From Streptococcus moroccensis (GTDB taxonomy: Bacteria; Bacillota; Bacilli; Lactobacillales; Streptococcaceae), in assembly GCF_030812835.1 (NCBI RefSeq), contig NZ_JAUSTM010000001.1, positions 1 through 64,000 on the forward strand: 64,000 nucleotides of DNA, written 5' to 3'. This document shows positions 29,851-39,439 of this stretch, one piece after another. Both the position numbers and the translations under genes were made by a program. The notes beneath the pieces are model-generated. The model made no database searches and was not told the DNA's origin. It saw nothing but the letters and a program-made list of their open reading frames with translations. Positions within the stretch are counted from its first letter, which is position 1; each line of letters opens with the position of its first letter.

Positions 29851-30600
29851 CTAGAAGGTGTCTTGGTCCAAATTTTCCTGCCATTGATACTGGGGGTGAA
29901 ATAACTGATAGTCAGCTTCAATGCCCTGAGAAGAAAGAACAACTCCATGAAGCGCTCCCTGATAAGCAGCACCTCCATCAATGTTTAGCCGGTTATTTTG
30001 ATACCATAGCTGAGTATCTCCTGCATTAGAATGGAGGTATTGAACTGGGGTATGGCCAAAAACCACTAATTTTTCAGGTCGGGCGGGATGATTGTAGAAC
30101 TCCTCCCTCATCCATACAAAATCTCTGTCACTCGTTTGACGCCAATCCGGAAGATCTAAATTAATCCCTGCATGAACAGCAATACAAAAGTCATTCTCAC
30201 TGTAATAAGGCAAACTTTCTAAAAAAGATACCAAATCTGGATAAGTTTGACAGATGGCCTGCGCTAATTCTACCGGTGATAAGGTTTCACTGGCCCCCTC
30301 ATACAGCAAATCATCTATGGTTTCCTTGCCACCATTTCTTAGGTAATTTAAAAACCGTTGCTCTGGATCCTCCAACCAATTTTGAAGCATGTCCTCATGG
30401 TTGCCCTTGAGGCACTTCGCCCTACCAGAAGCCACTAAGTCCATGACAGTTAACAGGCAATCCTTGCTTTTTGGCCCTCGGTCTGCCAAGTCTCCCAAAA
30501 AGACCAGGTCTTCCGTTTCTTCATCCCAGTGCTTCAGTAGCTTTTCTAGCAGATCAAATTCTCCGTGGACATCCCCAACGACAAACCATTTCTCCTTCAT
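29851..30600 (-). CDS. PPP-family metallophosphatase (Ser/Thr phosphatase or ApaH-like)
   Basis: 249 residues with the PPP metal motifs GDVHG near the N-terminus, GDLADRG and GNHED, plus a later FGHTPVQ histidine. Such proteins are protein phosphatases or dinucleoside-tetraphosphate hydrolases; sequence alone does not decide. The start at 30600 is set by GAGGAG six bases upstream rather than the ATG at 30621. The 210 bp between this gene and yqgQ show no feature. Confidence 0.82.
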   Translation of the reverse strand: MKEKWFVVGDVHGEFDLLEKLLKHWDEETEDLVFLGDLADRGPKSKDCLLTVMDLVASGRAKCLKGNHEDMLQNWLEDPEQRFLNYLRNGGKETIDDLLYEGASETLSPVELAQAICQTYPDLVSFLESLPYYSENDFCIAVHAGINLDLPDWRQTSDRDFVWMREEFYNHPARPEKLVVFGHTPVQYLHSNAGDTQLWYQNNRLNIDGGAAYQGALHGVVLSSQGIEADYQLFHPQYQWQENLDQDTF

Positions 30601-30711
30601 ATTGTCTCCTCGTTCTGACATTAGTATACCACGGGACTGATCTTTTTGCAGAAAAAAATCTTACTTAGGAAACAAAGGCAAAATTAAAAAATATTCCACA
30701 GCTCCATTAAC

Positions 30712-30749
30712 AAAAAAAGCTAGACAATTCTTTTAGAGAATTGTCCAGC
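30712..30749 (-). terminator. dpr terminator
   Basis: On the minus strand GCTGGACAATTC-TCTAAAA-GAATTGTCTAGC is followed by TTTTTTT. It lies 40 bp after the dpr stop. Confidence 0.9.
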
Positions 30750-30791
30750 TCCCTATAAGATCCACTAAAGCTACTGAATGACAGCTATCCA

Positions 30792-31295
30792 TTACAATTT
30801 TGGTGCATTTCCAAGTTCGGCTTGGAGCATCCAAATGTGTTTTTCTAGACTAGCTTTAGCGCCAACATAGATGTCATTCGTAACATCATCACCCTCTTTG
30901 TCTGTTACGTCAAGCGCAACTTGGAAGTGATCTGCCAAGTAGCGGAAAACGTCTACGACACGGGTTAACTGATCTGTCATCGAAAGGGTAAAGTCCCCTT
31001 TAACCTCGACTAATTTTGAAGCTTCATCAAACTCCTTAAGCGTTGAATAAGGGGCACCACCTAAGGTTATGAGACGTTCGCTCAATTCATCCAGGTATCC
31101 GTCCAATTCCTCCATGTAATCATCCATTCTTGGATGGTATACCAAGAAGCCTTGGCCACGCATATACCAATGGATTTGATGGAGAATGCTATGAGCTTTT
31201 GATAAATCAGCGACAGACTGGTTTAAAACAGCTTTTGTCGTTTGAAGGGTATCCGCCTTATTAAGTGATACAACAGATGGTTTTGTATTGGTCAT
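30792..31295 (-). CDS. dpr: Dps-like peroxide-resistance ferritin Dpr
   Basis: A 167-residue Dps-family protein that oxidises and stores iron in a 12-mer shell, protecting catalase-lacking streptococci from peroxide. The ferroxidase residues are visible in HQIHWYMRG and in [20 protein letters not shown]. Dpr was first described in S. mutans. A possible PerR operator overlaps its promoter. Confidence 0.93.
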   Translation of the reverse strand: MTNTKPSVVSLNKADTLQTTKAVLNQSVADLSKAHSILHQIHWYMRGQGFLVYHPRMDDYMEELDGYLDELSERLITLGGAPYSTLKEFDEASKLVEVKGDFTLSMTDQLTRVVDVFRYLADHFQVALDVTDKEGDDVTNDIYVGAKASLEKHIWMLQAELGNAPKL

Positions 31296-31319
31296 AATTG
31301 TCTCCTTCTCTTTCTTTTG

Positions 31320-31334
31320 TTACTTTTATTATAA
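31320..31334 (-). promoter_or_regulatory. dpr -10 with PerR-box-like sequence
   Basis: On the minus strand TTATAATAAAAGTAA contains a perfect -10 TATAAT (31328-31333). It resembles the PerR box TTATAATNATTATAA at 11 of 14 defined positions. The match is strong in the left half only. PerR control of dpr is known in other streptococci. Confidence 0.5.
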
Positions 31335-31400
31335 CGCTTTAAAAATAGCTCCGCAAAGATTAGTGACTAGATTAGAAAAGTTGCACAATTTTAGGTCCAT

Positions 31401-31408
31401 TACGAATA
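31401..31408 (+). promoter_or_regulatory. SigX (ComX) Cin-box of the prepilin peptidase gene
   Basis: TACGAATA is an exact Cin-box, the recognition site of the competence sigma factor SigX. It ends only seven bases before the ATG. If initiation occurs at the usual distance, the mRNA would have almost no leader. Confidence 0.8.
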
Positions 31409-31415
31409 AAGAGAT

Positions 31416-32069
31416 ATGAGATATATTTTACTTTTTTTCATGGGAGCGAGTTTTGGATCCTTTTTTGGCCTTGTCATTACGCGCTTTCCTGACCAATCTA
31501 TTGTGACTCCTAGTAGTCATTGTGATCACTGCCAACACAAATTAGCCTGTCGTGATTTGGTTCCTATCTTCTCACAGCTAGCTAATCTCTTTCGCTGTCG
31601 TTTTTGCCAGCAACCCTTTTCGTCTTGGTATTGGCTGTTAGAAATTGCTTGTGGTTCCCTTTTTTTATTGGCCTTTCTAGATCTCCTGAGCTGGGGTGAA
31701 TTGATTGTCTCCTACACTCTACTGGTTCTTGCTATTTACGATAGTAAAAACCAGACCTATCCGCTGATGGTCTGGTTGGTTTTCTTTGTGGTAACCAGTT
31801 TATTGGTTCCTTGGCAGTGGTCAACGCTTATTTGCTTCTTGTTAGCTGGATTATCACAATTCGGATACCTTCCTATGGGAGCAGGCGATTTCCTTGTCCT
31901 AGCTAGCATTAGCCTCGTTTTTTCGGTTCAAGAACTCCTCTGGCTCCTTCAGCTAGCAAGTCTCTTAGGCATCGCCTACTATGCGATTCGAAAAACAAAA
32001 GGCAGTATCCCATTTGTTCCCTTTATGGGCTTGGCTTATGTAGCGTTAATGCTCGTGAAGGTCTGGTGA
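31416..32069 (+). CDS. type IV prepilin peptidase of the competence pilus
   Basis: A 217-residue membrane aspartic protease (ComC/PilD family) that cleaves and N-methylates pseudopilins such as ComGC. The N-terminal SFFGLVITRFP and two zinc-binding CxxC pairs (CDHC and CRFC) lead to several spans and the catalytic aspartates in AIYDSKNQ and GAGDF. A SigX box just upstream ties it to natural transformation. No Shine-Dalgarno sequence is visible before the ATG, matching a possible leaderless mRNA. The 3' end overlaps the convergent vanZ-like gene by 24 bp. Confidence 0.92.
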   Translation: MRYILLFFMGASFGSFFGLVITRFPDQSIVTPSSHCDHCQHKLACRDLVPIFSQLANLFRCRFCQQPFSSWYWLLEIACGSLFLLAFLDLLSWGELIVSYTLLVLAIYDSKNQTYPLMVWLVFFVVTSLLVPWQWSTLICFLLAGLSQFGYLPMGAGDFLVLASISLVFSVQELLWLLQLASLLGIAYYAIRKTKGSIPFVPFMGLAYVALMLVKVW

Positions 32070-32594
32070 GACGTTTTTAGAAAATCGTTTTATGGCTTTT
32101 TTTAATCCCATATACACCACATAAGCCAATAAGCCACCTAGTGCATTGGTCCAGAGATCGTCCACTTCAAAAACACGTTTGGCATCAATCAAGAGGTCAA
32201 TTAACAGCTGAGTACACTCAATGGTTAAGCTGATATAAAAACTATAGAGAAGGGCTTTCTGCCAGCTCCGCCATTTGGGAAAGAGAAAAAGAAGCCCCAA
32301 AACCAGGGGAAAAAGCAAGAAAATATTGGCCACATTTTGCAGTAGAATCCAGAAATAATCCAGTGGACTCTCCACTTGGTTGGCATTCACAAGACTGTTG
32401 AATGGTACAGGTAAGATATAGAGCCTGCCTATCTGCATAATGCCAGGCGTTGAGACTTCTTTTACCTCAGGAAAGACATCCTGAGGTAAGAAGCACATCA
32501 AGGCGACCAGAAAACCATAGATACCAGTTAACCAACGTGCTACCCGTTGCCCTTTAGGGGTTAGCTCAAAGTCAGGGGTGAGAAAGCGTGTCAT
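32046..32594 (-). CDS. VanZ-like family membrane protein
   Basis: 182 residues with about four spans and the VanZ-type motif SLTIECTQLL...FEVDDLWTNALGGLLAY. VanZ proteins confer teicoplanin resistance in enterococci, but chromosomal homologues have unknown roles. ATG at 32594 forms a TGATG overlap with the rlmN stop, so the two are translationally coupled. Confidence 0.85.
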   Translation of the reverse strand: MTRFLTPDFELTPKGQRVARWLTGIYGFLVALMCFLPQDVFPEVKEVSTPGIMQIGRLYILPVPFNSLVNANQVESPLDYFWILLQNVANIFLLFPLVLGLLFLFPKWRSWQKALLYSFYISLTIECTQLLIDLLIDAKRVFEVDDLWTNALGGLLAYVVYMGLKKAIKRFSKNVSPDLHEH

Positions 32595-33673
32595 CAAGCC
32601 TGCTCCTTGATTTTTGCAGCATCTCGCTTCATAATGTTAGACCGTAATTGGCCACATGCTGCATCGATATCCGTTCCGTGCTCTTGGCGAATGACACAGT
32701 TGACCCCATTCTTTTTGAGGGTGTCGTAAAAGGCCATCACGCGCTCTTTGGGACTGCGGCTGTATTGGTCATGCTCAGTAACTGGGTTATAGGGAATCAG
32801 GTTAACATAGCTGAGTTTTTTGATGTCCTTAAGGAGCAAAGCCAATTCCTGGGCCTCTTTAACGCCATCATTAACTTCGTTTAGCATTATGTATTCAAAG
32901 GTCACCCGACGGTTGGTTGTTTTGATGTAATAATCAATGGCCGCAAACAACTTCTCAAGTGGGAAGGAACGATTGATCCGCATAATCGAGCTGCGCAGGT
33001 CATTATTAGGTGCGTGAAGCGATACCGCAAGATTAACCTGAATGCCTTCATCGGCAAACTCACGAATCTTGTGGGCTAAGCCAGAGGTTGAGACGGTGAT
33101 ATGGCGGGCACCGATAGCAAGTCCCTTATCATCATTAATGGTCCTGAGGAAATTGAGGACATTCTGATAGTTATCAAAAGGTTCCCCAATTCCCATGACC
33201 ACAACGTGGCTGACGCGCTCACCTTGACCACGCTCGTCGAAATACTTTTGAACCAACATGATCTGAGAAACGATTTCCCCAGCAGTCAAATCCCTCTGTT
33301 TTTTGATGAGACCTGAAGCGCAGAAGGTACAACCAATATTGCAGCCAACTTGGGTTGTCACACAGACAGATAAACCGTAGTGCTGACGCATCAACACGGT
33401 CTCAATCAGCATACCATCTGGTAGTTCAAACAGATATTTGACAGTACCATCGGCAGACTCTTGTACAATGCGTTGTTGGAGAGGATTGAGAACAAAATGT
33501 TCCGATAATTTTGCTAACAATTCTTTAGAGAGATTAGTCATCTCTTCAAAACCTTGCACGCGCTTAGTATAGAGCCAGTCCCATATTTGGTCTGCTCTAA
33601 AGGCTTTTTCTCCTTGCTCCAAAACCCAATCTTTTAATTGGGCTCTGGTCAATCCATAAATTGATGGGGTCAT
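32594..33673 (-). CDS. rlmN: 23S rRNA (A2503-C2) / tRNA (A37-C2) methyltransferase RlmN
   Basis: A 359-residue radical SAM enzyme. The 4Fe-4S triad is CNIGCTFC (Cys111, Cys115, Cys118). The C-terminal [11 protein letters not shown] carries the cysteine that forms the methyl-transfer adduct. It methylates A2503 of 23S rRNA. It lies between yutD and the vanZ-like gene. Confidence 0.96.
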   Translation of the reverse strand: MTPSIYGLTRAQLKDWVLEQGEKAFRADQIWDWLYTKRVQGFEEMTNLSKELLAKLSEHFVLNPLQQRIVQESADGTVKYLFELPDGMLIETVLMRQHYGLSVCVTTQVGCNIGCTFCASGLIKKQRDLTAGEIVSQIMLVQKYFDERGQGERVSHVVVMGIGEPFDNYQNVLNFLRTINDDKGLAIGARHITVSTSGLAHKIREFADEGIQVNLAVSLHAPNNDLRSSIMRINRSFPLEKLFAAIDYYIKTTNRRVTFEYIMLNEVNDGVKEAQELALLLKDIKKLSYVNLIPYNPVTEHDQYSRSPKERVMAFYDTLKKNGVNCVIRQEHGTDIDAACGQLRSNIMKRDAAKIKEQA

Positions 33674-33751
33674 TTTATCATTCCTTTTTTTAAAATCTAC
33701 TCTATAAGCACTTGATGAAAACTTGCTAAAATGCCTTTTTCCCGTGGCATC

Positions 33752-34465
33752 CTATTTTTGACGGATGACAAAGTCCCGTTTTCCAGAACTCACTTCTTTT
33801 TTGGTTGTTGGAGTGCTCTTTTGTTTAGGACTTGAAGATTTGTCATTTTTGATATCAAAATGTCTTTTTTCTGTTTTAGGACGATTATTGCGTTTACGGT
33901 TTCGTTTAGGGTTTTCCGAAGATTGTTCGGACACTTTTTCCGTCACGCGATTAGATGGTTTCGTCTGACGACGGGGTTCTGAGCGTTTCGATGCCTGTTG
34001 AGCTTGATTGTCAACGTTTCTTTCTTGATTCTGATTTTGTCTTGGGCGACGTCTACGTCGCCGTCCCTTATCCTGCTGCCTGGATGTCCGTAATTCCTCT
34101 GCATCTACCTCAGGCTCTTTAGGATTAGGGTTTTCTAGCACAAAATAAGCACACCCGTAATTACAGAACTCTAAGAGATAATCTTCCAAACGACTTATTT
34201 TTAGGGCAGTGTCTTGTGTGTTGTCATCCTTATAAAATCCTTTTAACCGAAGTTGTTCATTACCCCAATCACCGACAATGTAGTCAAATTTAAGCATGTA
34301 AGTCGTGAATCGCTGTTCAAAAGCAGTCAGATCAAAAGCTTCCTTATAATTATCAACCAAGGTTAAAGCTATATCTTCTGACCGAACTTGGTCCATGAGG
34401 CGTTCAAATTTAGGTCCTGGGTATTTATTATAATTGTACATTTCCGGCGTAATTTCGCGTTTCAT
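33752..34465 (-). CDS. yutD: YutD-like protein with basic tail
   Basis: 237 residues. The N-terminal half (about 30-112) is a YutD domain: YDYIVGDWG-type sequence (here FDYIVGDWGNEQLRLKGFY) and LEFCNYGCAYFVLE. The rest is an Arg/Lys/Gln/Ser-rich disordered tail with an RRRRRR run (about 134-140), suggesting RNA or ribosome contact. Function is unknown. It leads an operon with rlmN and the vanZ-like gene. Confidence 0.85.
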   Translation of the reverse strand: MKREITPEMYNYNKYPGPKFERLMDQVRSEDIALTLVDNYKEAFDLTAFEQRFTTYMLKFDYIVGDWGNEQLRLKGFYKDDNTQDTALKISRLEDYLLEFCNYGCAYFVLENPNPKEPEVDAEELRTSRQQDKGRRRRRRPRQNQNQERNVDNQAQQASKRSEPRRQTKPSNRVTEKVSEQSSENPKRNRKRNNRPKTEKRHFDIKNDKSSSPKQKSTPTTKKEVSSGKRDFVIRQK

Positions 34466-34767
34466 ACAGTTCCTTTCTCACAATTAGGATCATCCTATGC
34501 TTAGCACTTTAATAGACTAGGCTCCTACTATCGTCCTAGTCTTGAAATGGCTATTTCTTTTATCAAATGATTGCTTGGTACTGGAGACGTCTCTGCATCA
34601 TCTCCTAAACTACCAGTCCGCATGCCATACTTTTTATCTCATCATTTCCAAAGTGCAAGATTCTCCCAATCTTTTTTCTGATTATATTAACACTTTTTAA
34701 ATACCTCTATTATACATTATTTTATAGATTAGTGGGAGCATCAAGGAAATATTCAAGCAAGAGGCAT
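34466..34767 (-). promoter_or_regulatory. long, structured leader upstream of yutD
   Basis: About 300 bp without an ORF. On the minus strand two hairpins stand out. TGGTA..GGAGA/TCTCC..TACCA lies around 34575-34615, and AGACTAGG/CCTAGTCT at about 34513-34543. TATAAT hexamers occur upstream (near 34681 and 34713) but lack a good -35. It could be a structured 5' UTR; I recognise no known riboswitch class. Confidence 0.4.
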
Positions 34768-34813
34768 CAAAAAACAAACCAGTCTATCCAGCAGGTTATT
34801 TTAGGATAGACTG
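34768..34813 (-). terminator. ndk terminator
   Basis: On the minus strand CAGTCTATCC and GGATAGACTG pair around a 14-nt loop, followed by GTTTGTTTTTTG. Confidence 0.85.
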
Positions 34814-34912
34814 ATTCAGATAAAACAATCATAACATTGGAACACGTATTTTGAGCTAGTTTCCTAAGAGACATTACTATAAAGAATTTCTGCAAGACAG
34901 TTCCTCGTCAAA

Positions 34913-35332
34913 TCAGTCTTCGCCAAACCAAATAGCAATTTCTCTCTGGGCAGATTCAACAGAGTCCGATCCATGAACCATGTTGCGCATATCGCCATTT
35001 GAATCTGGACCTTGCGCAAAATCAGCTCGAATCGTTCCCAACTCAGCCTCAGCCGGGTTGGTTACTCCCATCGTTTTGCGCCATGTTTTAACGGCATCAG
35101 ACCCATAAAACGTGCCAACTACTATAGGCCCTTCAAGCATGTAGGTTTCAATCTGATGGTAAAATGGTTTTTCTAATAAGTCAGCATAGTGTTGGGCCAA
35201 GATATCTTTATTGGCTTGGCGCAACTCCATCCGTGTCAATTGAAAGCCTCGACGCTCAATTCGCCTTAGCACTTCACCAACGAGACCACGTCTAACACCA
35301 TCTGGTTTAATGATAAACAATGTTTCTTGCAT
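34913..35332 (-). CDS. ndk: nucleoside diphosphate kinase
   Basis: 139 residues, the usual length. It transfers phosphate between nucleoside di- and triphosphates through a phosphohistidine: RNMVHGSDS contains His120. The N-terminal FIIKPDGVRRGLVGE is typical. It appears monocistronic. The ATG has GAAGGAGGAAG-like purines upstream. Confidence 0.95.
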   Translation of the reverse strand: MQETLFIIKPDGVRRGLVGEVLRRIERRGFQLTRMELRQANKDILAQHYADLLEKPFYHQIETYMLEGPIVVGTFYGSDAVKTWRKTMGVTNPAEAELGTIRADFAQGPDSNGDMRNMVHGSDSVESAQREIAIWFGED

Positions 35333-35437
35333 GCAACTTCCTCCGTTTCTTGCGTTAGCTTTATTTTACCATATTTTTAATGTTTCAGAAGTTTTTCCAG
35401 AAAGAATTAACATGCTACTATCATTTCATAATGGTAT

Positions 35438-35482
35438 CAAAAAAGAGTAGGAAGACTTTTTTAGTCAAGTTCTTCCTGCTCT
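35438..35482 (-). terminator. terminator of the coaD-sepM operon
   Basis: On the minus strand GAGCAGGAAGA and TCTTCCTACTC (near-perfect) form a stem followed by TTTTTTG, about 100 bp after the sepM stop. Confidence 0.8.
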
Positions 35483-35582
35483 CTCATTTTGTATCAATCC
35501 TATAAACAATAGCTGTAGAAGATGGTAACGGACTATTCGCTTATTGGTAGTCTTAAATGTCTTCGACAGTTCGCCAGTCTAG

Positions 35583-36635
35583 CTAACCTTTCTCCAAATA
35601 ATCAATAGCATCTTGAACTGTTTTGACAGGAACGATGACCATGTCTGTGTCTATTTTTTTCGCTGCTTCCAGGGCTGTTTGGTAGTTATTTTTAGCGGAT
35701 GGGTCTGTCTTTAGGATTTCTTCATCTACCGGATTGTCTGGGGCAAAAAAGATTTCTGCTCCGCTATTGGCCGCTGAGACAACTTTCTTGTCAATCCCAC
35801 CAATATCGCCAACTGTCCCCTCTTTTTCAATGGTTCCAGAACCAGCGATATGGCGCCCTGACCGCAAATCAGGGTCTGCAACTTGAGTGTAAATGCTCAG
35901 GGTAAACATCAGTCCTGCAGAAGGGCCTCCAATACCCGCTGTGCTAAAGGCGACATCGTGCGAACTAGCAACTTGAGTATGGTCGGTCAAGCCTATACCA
36001 ATCCCATTTTTGCCATTGTCTAACTTGATGATTTGGCCTTTTTCGGTCAAGGTTTGGCCATTGGATTGGAAGGTCACTTCCACATCATCCCCCAACTCCT
36101 GTTTAGAAACATAATCGATCAAGTCTTGTGACGATTCAAAGGATTGCCCATTGACCTTTGTTACCGTATCAGCGATATGAAGGATCCCTTGAAAAGTTGA
36201 ATCCTCCATGATTTGCAAGACATAGACACCCAAATAATCCATAGAAATCTCTTCCCCTGCCAAGGTCAAGGCTTGATACTCGGCCATGTTTTGTGAGGTT
36301 TCCATATAAAAATTATTAATTCGCGTAAAGTCCTCTGTACTGGCGCCTCCAGTCACTTCATTCTGGGAATAAATATCCGTAAAAGGTGTGACCCAAGCAT
36401 GAACTAAACCAGCAAGTGTAGCAGGCATCATGGTAATGTAGGTGAAATTATAGGAGCCGTCTTCCGAGTCTGTTTCACCATCTACTGTTAAGACTGTTCT
36501 GACATCCTGAGCGCCACCAGGTGCCTCTATGTAATAAGGCAAGGGCACTATAAAGGCTGCAAGCAAGGCAACCAACAACAAGACTAAACTCATCAAGAGG
36601 TGACGTTCTTTCCGTCGGCTATTGTTTTGTTTCAA
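35583..36635 (-). CDS. sepM: SepM-like PDZ/Lon-type membrane protease
   Basis: 350 residues: an N-terminal membrane anchor (about 13-32), a PDZ domain (about 130-200) and a Lon-like proteolytic domain with Ser239 in GGPSAGL and Lys284 in GGIDKKV, 45 residues apart as in S. mutans SepM. That enzyme trims the competence peptide CSP outside the cell. Orthology is inferred from domains and the coaD neighbour. It starts at TTG with GGAG seven bases upstream and overlaps coaD by 17 bp. Confidence 0.85.
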   Translation of the reverse strand: MKQNNSRRKERHLLMSLVLLLVALLAAFIVPLPYYIEAPGGAQDVRTVLTVDGETDSEDGSYNFTYITMMPATLAGLVHAWVTPFTDIYSQNEVTGGASTEDFTRINNFYMETSQNMAEYQALTLAGEEISMDYLGVYVLQIMEDSTFQGILHIADTVTKVNGQSFESSQDLIDYVSKQELGDDVEVTFQSNGQTLTEKGQIIKLDNGKNGIGIGLTDHTQVASSHDVAFSTAGIGGPSAGLMFTLSIYTQVADPDLRSGRHIAGSGTIEKEGTVGDIGGIDKKVVSAANSGAEIFFAPDNPVDEEILKTDPSAKNNYQTALEAAKKIDTDMVIVPVKTVQDAIDYLEKG

Positions 36636-37113
36636 GATATTTCTCCAATTCTACTGCAATACTGTCAGGGACATAGGCTGAAAAATCGGCCTTAAAGGTG
36701 ATTAATTCACGAACACCGCTTGAGCTAACATACTTGTACTCAGGCTTAGCTAAGAGGTAAACCGTCTCGAGTTCAGGAGCAAGATTTCGATTGTAAAAAT
36801 CAAAACTGGCCTCATATTCTAAATCCGACGCATTTCTAAGGCCACGGACCAAATGCGTCACCCCTTCTCTTCTTGCAACTTCAACCACCAATTGATTTTC
36901 CGCAGTCAACACCCGAACATTATCCAGATGAGACAGGGCTTTTTCGAGCACGGCTAACCGTTGTTCAAGCGTAAGCAAGCCCTGTTTATGAGGATTATAA
37001 AAAATTCCGACAAGCAACTCGTCAAAGAGCTGACTAGCTCGCTCGATAAGGTCTAAATGCCCCAGAGTCATGGGATCAAACGATCCTGTAAACAATCCAA
37101 TTTTTTTTGACAT
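36619..37113 (-). CDS. coaD: pantetheine-phosphate adenylyltransferase
   Basis: 164 residues; makes dephospho-CoA from phosphopantetheine and ATP. The nucleotidyl-transferase motif is [15 protein letters not shown], and [14 protein letters not shown] binds substrate. The start at 37113 follows GAGGAG; the frame extends to 37149 but lacks a ribosome site there. It overlaps the downstream sepM. Confidence 0.95.
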   Translation of the reverse strand: MSKKIGLFTGSFDPMTLGHLDLIERASQLFDELLVGIFYNPHKQGLLTLEQRLAVLEKALSHLDNVRVLTAENQLVVEVARREGVTHLVRGLRNASDLEYEASFDFYNRNLAPELETVYLLAKPEYKYVSSSGVRELITFKADFSAYVPDSIAVELEKYLETKQ

Positions 37114-37138
37114 GTTTTTTATCTCCTCATCTGGATGA

Positions 37139-37408
37139 CTAGTTGCCATTTTCGTTGATAGCGGTATGACTAGCAGAAAAATACGCCCCTGCTAAAATAA
37201 GGAGGAACCGACCAACTGGTCTTTGATCAAATCCCTCTAAAAGGATTTCTGCCCCTAGCAAAATGAGCAGGAGAACAAAAAGCCACAGAGCTGGTTTCCA
37301 CTTGGGTTTATCAAGACGCCCTGCTAACTGCCCTCTTACTAAAAAAATCATCATAAGGTAGGCAAAGACAACCAATACCCAAGTCAAAACATCTACAAAT
37401 TCAGTCAT
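37139..37408 (-). CDS. small membrane protein, unknown
   Basis: 89 residues with about three hydrophobic segments (6-24, 41-58, 66-80) separated by a basic RLDKPKWK loop. No family is recognised. It sits between another small membrane protein (8 bp upstream) and coaD in the rsmD-coaD-sepM operon. Confidence 0.65.
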   Translation of the reverse strand: MTEFVDVLTWVLVVFAYLMMIFLVRGQLAGRLDKPKWKPALWLFVLLLILLGAEILLEGFDQRPVGRFLLILAGAYFSASHTAINENGN

Positions 37409-37416
37409 CCTATCTC

Positions 37417-37710
37417 CTAAGTATCATCTCTAAAATAGAGGTATAAAGGCAATCCAACCAAGAGCAAAAAGCGATAGGCATCACTGGGCTCAAACCCCGT
37501 ATTGATCCAATCCGCTAAGCAGTATATCCCTTGAAAAAAAGCTAAAACTAAAAAGAGGGGATTGCGCGTTCTCGTCCAAGCACCCACACCTTCTTGATTC
37601 TTGAGCTTGTAGTGACGAACAAGGTTCTCCAAGCGGTTCAAGCGCCATAAGAGATAAATCAAGATGACTATGACACTAACAATCAATACGTAAAGCCAGA
37701 CTTTGGTCAT
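37417..37710 (-). CDS. small membrane protein, unknown
   Basis: 97 residues: an N-terminal span (about 4-23), a basic amphipathic stretch (RLNRLENLVRHYKLKNQ), and two further hydrophobic stretches. The start at 37710 follows GAGGTG. It is part of the rsmD operon. Function is unknown. Confidence 0.65.
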   Translation of the reverse strand: MTKVWLYVLIVSVIVILIYLLWRLNRLENLVRHYKLKNQEGVGAWTRTRNPLFLVLAFFQGIYCLADWINTGFEPSDAYRFLLLVGLPLYLYFRDDT

Positions 37711-37723
37711 CAATCACACCTCA

Positions 37724-38263
37724 TCAATGAATATAAACCGTTATTTTTGATATCCCATAAACCTTTTGTTTCCATATCCCTAAGGCGCCAATTTCCTCTG
37801 GCAAATCAACGCCCTTATCCGTCTCACAAACCACCATGACGTCTGGACTGAGAAGTCCTTGTTGATCGAGCAAAGTCACCATAGCAACAATTTGCTCCTG
37901 GGCATAGGGCGGATCAAGAAACACCAAGTTAAAGGCCCCGGATAGTTGCTTTAAGGCCTGCTGATCATTCATCTTAAGCAAATCAAATTTTTGGGGTTCC
38001 TTGGTCATACTGATATTTTCTGAAATGATGGATTGGGCACGACGATCCTTGTCAACTAAGACAGCCTCTGACATGCCACGAGAGACTGCTTCAATCGCTA
38101 AGCCTCCACTGCCAGCATACAAGTCCAGAACGCGACCACCATCAAAGTAAGGCCCTATCATGTTAAAAATGGCACCTCTCACCTTGTCTGAGGTTGGGCG
38201 AGTGGTGTTGCCATCCAAGGTTTTTAGAGGTCTACCACCATATAAACCTGATACAATTCTCAT
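37724..38263 (-). CDS. rsmD: 16S rRNA (guanine-N2)-methyltransferase RsmD
   Basis: 179 residues; methylates G966 of 16S rRNA. The SAM loop DLYAGSGGLAIEA and the catalytic NLVFLDPPYA are intact, and the N-terminal RIVSGLYGGRPL is characteristic. It usually precedes coaD, as here apart from two small genes. Confidence 0.95.
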   Translation of the reverse strand: MRIVSGLYGGRPLKTLDGNTTRPTSDKVRGAIFNMIGPYFDGGRVLDLYAGSGGLAIEAVSRGMSEAVLVDKDRRAQSIISENISMTKEPQKFDLLKMNDQQALKQLSGAFNLVFLDPPYAQEQIVAMVTLLDQQGLLSPDVMVVCETDKGVDLPEEIGALGIWKQKVYGISKITVYIH

Positions 38264-38289
38264 AACCCTTATTATAGCACAATCCTATT

Positions 38290-39345
38290 CTATTTGACAT
38301 CTGCCAAAACAGCCTGAACAGCCCTTACTAAATCGGGCGTCATCCGCCTTGGTCCTCGAACGGTTGTTACGCCCAACTCACTCAAGCGTCCAATGGGAAA
38401 ATCTGTGTCAGTTAACGTTTTTAATAAAGAGACCTTCATCCAGTCCTTGCCACCTTCCTTAAAAATAGCCGTGATCTGACAGAGGTATCGCATGGCGCGT
38501 GTCGGTGCTGTGATGTAGATGCCCATCGTGTCTCCAGCCTTGATGTTGCCTTTATGGGGCCAAATTTGCTCCTTACTGGTCGCAAAATCCAGACCAATAT
38601 CATATAAGTTGAGGTTAGCAGGAATGATCCAATAATCTGGTTCCCCATCTCTAGCTTGATAGCCTTTTGGCGAAACCAAGTGACGACTATTTCCAACTAA
38701 AGCGAGAATGGCTTCATCAGAAACAGAATTGTCTAATATAATGGTTAGCCAACTCTTCTTATTCATGTGATAACTGGGATAGTAGCCATCTTGACCCAGG
38801 AGACTGGGCAGGACTTTTTCATCTATCTTGATGTTTAGAATATCGACCAGTTCTGATCGCCCTGATTTCCCATGGTCAACCTTGTCACGTGTTACGGACA
38901 TGAAAAGAGCATACCATTTTTGATTAACTGGACTGCGAAAAACAACCGCATCTGGAATGCGTTGAAAAGGATGATCAGGGACGTCTCCATAAGTTTTTAC
39001 TATAGCTTGAGCCAGGCGATTGGCTTGGTCTGACCGGAACAGGTGATCTGTAAAACAAGCTTGGGCTATCTTTTCTAAAATCTGAGCATACTGATCTCTC
39101 ACCTGATTGACAAAGGCGCCAACAGGACTTACCACCTGATAGGCGAGATAGGGTTCTCCCAGATCAAGATCAATGATTTCTCCCACAACTTCCCCATCTG
39201 CTAAAACACGGATATAAGCTTCAAAACTATTTTCCAAAAATGTTTCCCGATACGCCCAGCTTTCACCCTCTTTGACAAAACCAAAGGCAGCTAACCGTGC
39301 CCAATCAACCTGTTTTTTCTCAAAAAATGTTGCTTCAAAAGACAT
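38290..39345 (-). CDS. MmcQ/YjbR-type protein with C-terminal EVE-like domain
   Basis: 351 residues. The middle (about 85-205: residues around YGDVPDHPFQRIPDAVVFRS) resembles the MmcQ/YjbR fold. The C-terminal third (IWPHKGNIKAGDTMGIYITA) resembles an EVE/PUA-like module that may bind modified nucleotides; that is inferred. The ATG at 39345 follows GGAG at a good distance; an in-frame GTG at 39354 is less likely. It leads the rsmD operon. Confidence 0.65.
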   Translation of the reverse strand: MSFEATFFEKKQVDWARLAAFGFVKEGESWAYRETFLENSFEAYIRVLADGEVVGEIIDLDLGEPYLAYQVVSPVGAFVNQVRDQYAQILEKIAQACFTDHLFRSDQANRLAQAIVKTYGDVPDHPFQRIPDAVVFRSPVNQKWYALFMSVTRDKVDHGKSGRSELVDILNIKIDEKVLPSLLGQDGYYPSYHMNKKSWLTIILDNSVSDEAILALVGNSRHLVSPKGYQARDGEPDYWIIPANLNLYDIGLDFATSKEQIWPHKGNIKAGDTMGIYITAPTRAMRYLCQITAIFKEGGKDWMKVSLLKTLTDTDFPIGRLSELGVTTVRGPRRMTPDLVRAVQAVLADVK

Positions 39346-39368
39346 CAAACACACTCCTCTCTTGTGAA

Positions 39369-39403
39369 AAAAGAAGCCGTCACCCCCAGAGTGATGGCTT
39401 CTT
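39369..39403 (-). terminator. terminator of the Glu/Ala/Val-rich membrane protein
   Basis: AAGAAGCCGTCAC and GTGATGGCTTCTT form a 13-bp stem, with a T-tract on the minus strand. Confidence 0.85.
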
Positions 39404-39439
39404 TATACTTTCTGTAACGTATACTATTCTTTAGGTCAC

